Source: Lanius collurio (taxonomy: Eukaryota > Chordata > Aves > Passeriformes > Laniidae). From it: a stretch of DNA of 64,000 bases. Made by a program: the position numbers and the translations under genes. The DNA is taken from positions 24,432,483 through 24,496,482 of the forward strand of contig JACBWW010000015.1 in assembly GCA_020086605.1 (NCBI GenBank), given 5' to 3'. The notes below the pieces were generated by a model. It was not told the DNA's origin and did not search any database. It saw only the letters and a list, made by a program, of their open reading frames with translations. Below, in pieces: positions 58,795-64,000 of the stretch (the stretch's first letter is position 1; every line of letters begins with the position of its first letter).

Positions 58795-61700
58795 GCTGCT
58801 TCTGCGGAACCACCAGAGAGTTTCCTCCTCTCTCTCTATCCAGGCCTGGCCAGGGGGGTTCTGCCTTGCAGAGCCGAGCTGAAATCACTGCACTAAGAGC
58901 TGACAGCCTGCTGAGCCAGGCATCCTCTGCAGGCAGCCCCGGCCGAAGGCTGAGAGAAGCCACAACCCCCTGGGAGACGGTTCCTCACGGGATCACCTCT
59001 CTGGGTTCGCTACGGCTTCTTGGGTCTGAGCCTCTGACCCCATCCAGCCGGGCCGGGACAAACCCCCCGACCGAAATAACAACTTTAGAATCCAACAAAA
59101 GAAGATGGCAGATGAGCACAAAGACGCTGTGCTTGATAAAAAGACCCTTTGCCCATCCCATTAATTGTAGTAAGTGATGCCTTGGAAGTCTGTTTGTATG
59201 AGAACCATTCTTAATTTATCAACTCAGCTTACAAAATAAAGAGAAGATATGTGCAAGAATGCCTGGTGGTCTAGCTTCTGTGCATCCCTGACAATGACAT
59301 CCTTGCATTTTCCATGGAAAAAGACAGACAGCAGATTACAGAGTATGCTGAAACTACCCAAATCACCACACAGATCCTTACAAGCCAGGAAATTGAGACA
59401 AAGCCCTTTGGAAAGGAGAAGTCATCTTAATGCCTGTGAGGCATTGTCAGGCCACCCTGTTTACCACCCAGTTTGAGACAAGAGGGGCTGAAAATGGAAA
59501 AAGAAGCTACTATTGCTTGCTAAGAGAAAGATGCAGAGGGAAAAAGAAGGATAAAAACTGTAAGGGTTGGAATACAACTTGACATTAAAAGTGCTGTAGT
59601 AGGTTAGTAACCTACTTGTTCCTTGGAGCCTTTTATTCTTTAATTCACAGAACAAGAGTTGAGGCTCTTTAGTCAAGAGTGATAAGTGCCCTTGCTCTGG
59701 CTCTTACTCACAGCCTGTGGTTTTGTACCCCTACCCAGTTCAGGTAGAGCACAGCTTCCTGACGGGGAATGAAAGACAGCACAGATTTCATGGGTGGCTG
59801 GAATCAACAAACTCATCTCATGGAAAGAAGAGACACATCAGCCTTGACAGGACAAATCAACACCAACTCACTCTCAGTGTCCCTGTCCTAACCCAGGCTC
59901 CTGATTTCAAGAATTATACTCATTCCCTTCCCTAGTAAGAAAGGCACATAAGAAACTTCTGCTTTACCTTATAGCCCTCCATAGGGCCCAGCCTGCTCAG
60001 CATCCACAAAGCTGAAGGAGTCCCTGGGGTGCAAGTGCCTGGGATTAGGGAGCAAGCAGATGTTTTGGTTTTACAGACAATGAGGGCTTCCCTCACAACT
60101 GAAGCAGGATTGGGCATGACTATAGGCAGAAGTGAGTTTTAAGGCAGCTATTCAACTGCTTGCAACCTAGGTGAGACTTTCAAGGTTTTGCAAGTATTCT
60201 TAATGTGATTTGTCAGCTTGCAGGGAGCAGGAGAGTCAGACAACTGTAACTATGGCAATAAGATCATTACTGGTGCGGAAGATCTGGTCGTTCCCAATGC
60301 TTCAGCAGCCTTCATCCATGATGCCAATTAGACAAATTCTTTGTGATTCCTTCAGGCTTCTACAGCACTGAATGCAGAGATTCAGCCTTTAACAAACAAG
60401 ATTCATTTAAAATTATGTGACATAACCATTGTTGTAAAGTATGTTAAACAAATGTGGCCATTATTTTCCCAGACTGTATATCCTTTTCCATTTCAACATC
60501 ATTTTTAAGGACCAATAGATAGTTACTGAAGACTGAGACACATCTGTGTTGTAGTGGGTGTGCATATCTCTTCATGATGCTAGGGTAATAGGTTGCTCCC
60601 AGAGTGCTGAGCCACTCAGAAATCTGGTCCCTTTGAGTAGAGAGCTCTTTAAACAATTATCCCTGGTGAGGGTGCTAAAGACATCTGAAAATCAGGCATA
60701 GGAGGTGATTCATTGGATGGTATTTGTTACACCTATGGTTATTTCTGCCCATTCAGCCTTGCAAAGATGGGGCACTCATTCAACTTTTCTATAGTGAAAG
60801 ACTCTTTTGACCATTTCTTAGTGTGAAATAAAAAAACGTGTAAACATCTCAGAGGGCTTATAGCCAACACTGAAGAACTGTTTTTCAGCACAACTGTACC
60901 AGTAGAAACACGTATGGGCCAGAATTGAGCTGCTTTGTTGGCCACGTCCCTTTCGATGAAGGATGGTTACTTGCTTTTTCCCTCCCTGGCTGGCTTGCCT
61001 TACCTGATCCTCAGCAGTCCCCCAGTGCGCTGTTGGATTTCCCAGTTCTCAGCACCATGGAGGATTTTGAAAGACCACACATCCCAGCTGTGGTGCTGCT
61101 CATCCAATGCATCTGCTGGCCATGACAGAGCATTTCAAGCCCTTGCTCTCTCAAAAGCTGGCTGTGACCTTAGACCCAACACTTCTGATCTCCATCTACA
61201 CTTCAATTTTCTAGCTCAGCAAGGTTTTCTGCTATTCAGTGCCCAGTTATGTATTTCCTCCAGAGCTTTACAGACCAAATAAGATTAAGGTGAAAGAGAG
61301 GGAGGTCTCCATTGCACGTGACCATTCAACTCATGGATTCTTGTCTCCACATCAGCTTCCTCTCACAGTTTTAGCCTCCATCACTTGTCTTTCTAATTCT
61401 GGCCCAAGCTGCTTGGTCACCTTGCTCAGTGCTCCTAAGTTTCAACTCTGAGCTCTGCTAAACCTTTTTCTCCATTTACATTGGGACTACATAGAAAGCT
61501 AAAGAATCAAGGCTTACAAAATGTTTTGATTCTAATCATCAGATGAAAGATTCCTTATGAACAGAAATATCTTACAATAAACCAGAAACAACCTTTAAAA
61601 TTATTTTCATTTAAATAGTTTCTTCTGAGTTTGGGCAGATGGAACTCATGCAAGGGGAAGATACTTTGGATGGGGCAAAGTGAGGCACCACTCCTGTAAA

Positions 61701-62016
61701 GATGCAACAGCACTGTCATGGCAGCTTAAAAATTTTTGGACAGATGAAGCGTCAGCCACAGAGACTGATATAAACCAACAGCTTTTTTGTAAAGCCATTG
61801 CCCCCACTATTTAACTCTTCTGGAAGAAGAGCACAGCATTCTGTGGAGGACACCTTTTTGAGCAAAAGTGGACAAGGAGGATGAAGTGGATATAATTTAG
61901 AATAGAAATGGAACTCTCATCAGGCTTGACAATTGCTTTGCTGTCTAAACCAGTGGAATTACTGGGATGGACTCAGGAGCAAAAAAGTCACAGGAACTTG
62001 TAAACATCCTGTTATT

Positions 62017-62031
62017 AAAAAAAAAAAAAAA
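62017..62031. repeat. A15 homopolymer
   Basis: Fifteen A after CCTGTTATT. No polyadenylation signal or parent gene was seen upstream. Confidence 0.85.
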
Positions 62032-63239
62032 GCTGTATTTACTGCAAATCTATTTGAAACACCCTCATTTTGTGCCTTGCACTGCTTGTTTCAACCGTTG
62101 TGTTTATTTACTGTCATCTACATTCCCCTTTTAAAGGAGATTATTACTCTTACTGATCAGCTCTTGTTATTTTCTGAAAGTTTCCTGATGCAGGCAGAAT
62201 AGTAGGTGTTTTTTGTAAACGTTGTCTTCTTGTTACTGTTTGACAAGCAGCTGTTCATAATTCCACAGCTTAACAATTACACTAATTTTTAAACTAAAGG
62301 TTGGCGCCATAAATTTTCCCCAGTATTTCCTGCAGCTAAAGAAACACAGTAATCAATAAAAAGAAAGCACTAATAATATTCATTACTTCTTTATTTTCTT
62401 GTCACACATACTGCAATAATGTATGGAGATAAACAAGTGCCTGTTTTTCTGATTTCATTTTGAACACAGAAATCTCTGTAGGGCACACAATAAAACTTGA
62501 TTTTTGGCTTATGCTCCACAATCAACAGCTAATCCTCAGCAGAACATCTGATACAAGGTGCTCTGCTTAACCTTTTGTCTGCCGTCTCCCTCACCTTTTT
62601 GTGTGTTGTCTGATTTCAATTAAGCTGTGACTGAATATTTTACCTCTGGGTATTATCTTTCCTTAAATTAAACATCACTTTGCTCTGTGATATTAATCAA
62701 AAGCTCCTTGAGGGGGAGTCTCTGCTGTTACAACTGGGCATCAAGCCCTCCCCTCCCCAGCATCTCTGAGTAGAGCAGTGTTTGTGATAGACCACGAGAA
62801 GAGGAATGGGGCTGCCACAAACAAAGTGATCAGACATTGATGATAACATAGATAATGATGCCAAAAACAACAACCTGTTCCAGGGAAGGACAGTAGAAAT
62901 TCTGCTTTTCAACAAGCACAGTATGAATAAATGCAATTCAAAAGCTCAGTTTAGATAAATTTGATTGTCTGGTCTATCTTCTCTTGCCATAACTTTCCTT
63001 AGGGTCATTCTAAAATTTTCAGAGGCCAAGGTCAAATCATCAACTTGGTGTGTCTAATATTTTGATTAAATTAATGGTAGGAAAAGCATATGAACTTTTC
63101 ACCATTGTGAAAAATGTTCTGCCTTCTGCCACCATTGGTATTTTGGTGATCCTGAAAAATTACTTTCGTATGGACTGGGAAGGGTGTGTGTGAGGCTCCC
63201 CATGCAGCAGAGGGATACTGCTGCTGATACTGCTGTCAC

Positions 63240-63265
63240 TTAAAATAAGTGGTTACTTATTTTAA
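63240..63265. repeat. Perfect 11-bp inverted repeat, 4-nt loop
   Basis: The arms TTAAAATAAGT and ACTTATTTTAA flank GGTT. It is the longest uninterrupted stem I noticed in the window. Confidence 0.8.
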
Positions 63266-64000
63266 ACAGTTCCTTGGACACTTGTTTCTGATGGAACCTG
63301 CTGCAGACCCACAGCTTAGACAGAAAGGTCAGCCATCCCTAATGAGAGCTCCTGATGTTTTCATTACACCCACTGTCATATTTCTTGCTCAGACCCAGTG
63401 CAGTGCAAACAGAGCAGACAACCAGTGAGACACACATACTCAAACTACCACTACAACTGTCCTCTTCTTCCTCTATATCTACATAAAATGACAACATATT
63501 TAAGTTGAGGTATTCAGAGACACTCCCAATCTGAAATCCACTGAGTCCATGCTACAGATTACTCTAAAAATGCCATTGCTAAGTAAGTATGTGACTTTAA
63601 GAAAGCTCTACAGGGGATGACAAGGGGCAGCAAAAGGCTCTTCAGATAGCCTGCATCAAGCAGCTTCCTTCTGATGCTTAAGCCAGGAGCCTGGGCTCTG
63701 CAGGCTCTCTTAACATCAAAGGAGAGAAGCTCAAGGACAGTGACAGTGCCACAACTGTGGCATGATTGAACAACACTTCATTTTATGTGTGTAGATTCAG
63801 ATGCCATAGCAGGTGACTAAGAAAAACAGCAAAGGAGAAAAATAAGCCTAAAATCAATGTTACCTCACGTACAATCATTAGAACTCCACAGACCAAATTG
63901 CAGCATGTCAAAATCGCATCAAGCGTGTTGAAAGCTATTACTGCAGTGCAGTAAAAGTTGCCGATTAGGAAACACACTTTGATTTGGGAATATATATTAA

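Larger units (their letters stand above)
58447..59087 (+). mobile_element. Solo LTR of an endogenous retrovirus
   Basis: The element starts TGTAGGGGTTGAC. It has a TATA-like CATAAAAG (58717-58724), an R-type hairpin CCCCGA-G-TCGGGG (58736-58748), a poly(A) signal AATAAA (58789-58794) and a CpG-bearing tail of about 290 bp. GAATCC directly precedes it (58441-58446) and recurs at 59088-59093, compatible with a 6-bp target-site duplication. GAATCC also occurs once inside (58751), so this support is moderate. With these limits the 3' end is TTTA rather than the usual CA; ending at ACA (59081) is an alternative. No primer-binding site or viral gene follows, so it is a solo LTR. Confidence 0.78.
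59088..64000. other. Intergenic, no gene recognised
   Basis: Non-coding to the window end. It includes an A15 run (62017-62031), a TTGGCGCCAT site in AT-rich complex sequence at 62.2-62.4 kb, and an 11-bp inverted repeat at 63240-63265. Open frames of up to 115 codons (60935-61282) are not recognisable. Confidence 0.6.

Noticed and set aside
1..64000. CRISPR arrays, operons, riboswitches or phage-type systems
   Set aside because: The window is vertebrate nuclear DNA with spliced exons. No regularly spaced direct repeats or clustered genes are present.

Overview
The window looks like nuclear DNA of a bird. It is AT-rich and intron-rich, with no prokaryotic operon structure. It carries two CR1 LINE tails with the avian-type ATTCTATGATT end, retroviral long terminal repeats, and an intact vertebrate gene whose best match from memory is TECRL. 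The species cannot be fixed from this sequence alone. A neoavian or passerine bird is a guess.

Region 1 (1-12,725, + strand) holds the 3' part of TECRL (trans-2,3-enoyl-CoA reductase-like). Eight consecutive coding exons are readable. All introns are GT-AG, all junction phases agree, and the reading frame is open to a TGA stop at 12,723-12,725. The exons total 644 nt and encode the last 214 residues, which is essentially the whole C-terminal steroid 5-alpha-reductase-type membrane domain. The first exons and the promoter lie upstream of base 1. The stop is followed by a likely 3' UTR of up to about 1.6 kb, with an AATAAA at 14,320-14,325.

Region 2 (about 14.4-64 kb) contains no protein-coding gene I can support. 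This fits the gene-poor interval known 3' of TECRL in mammals, towards ADGRL3. It holds a minus-strand CR1 fragment (19.1 kb), an (AC)18 microsatellite, a 19-bp minisatellite, a very strong G-quadruplex motif (40.7 kb), a probable minus-strand LTR (41.5-41.9 kb), a plus-strand CR1 fragment (47.8-48.0 kb), a solo-LTR-like element of about 640 bp with a hairpin next to its TATA box (58.4-59.1 kb), and several perfect short inverted repeats. Some complex AT-rich stretches rich in homeodomain-type cores could be conserved non-coding enhancers, but that is inference.

I did not find a new multi-gene system. The better leads are a palindromic octamer element in the last TECRL intron, the G-quadruplex motif, an unassigned terminal-exon-like segment at 47.5 kb, and a possible decayed coding remnant at 55.8-56.4 kb.
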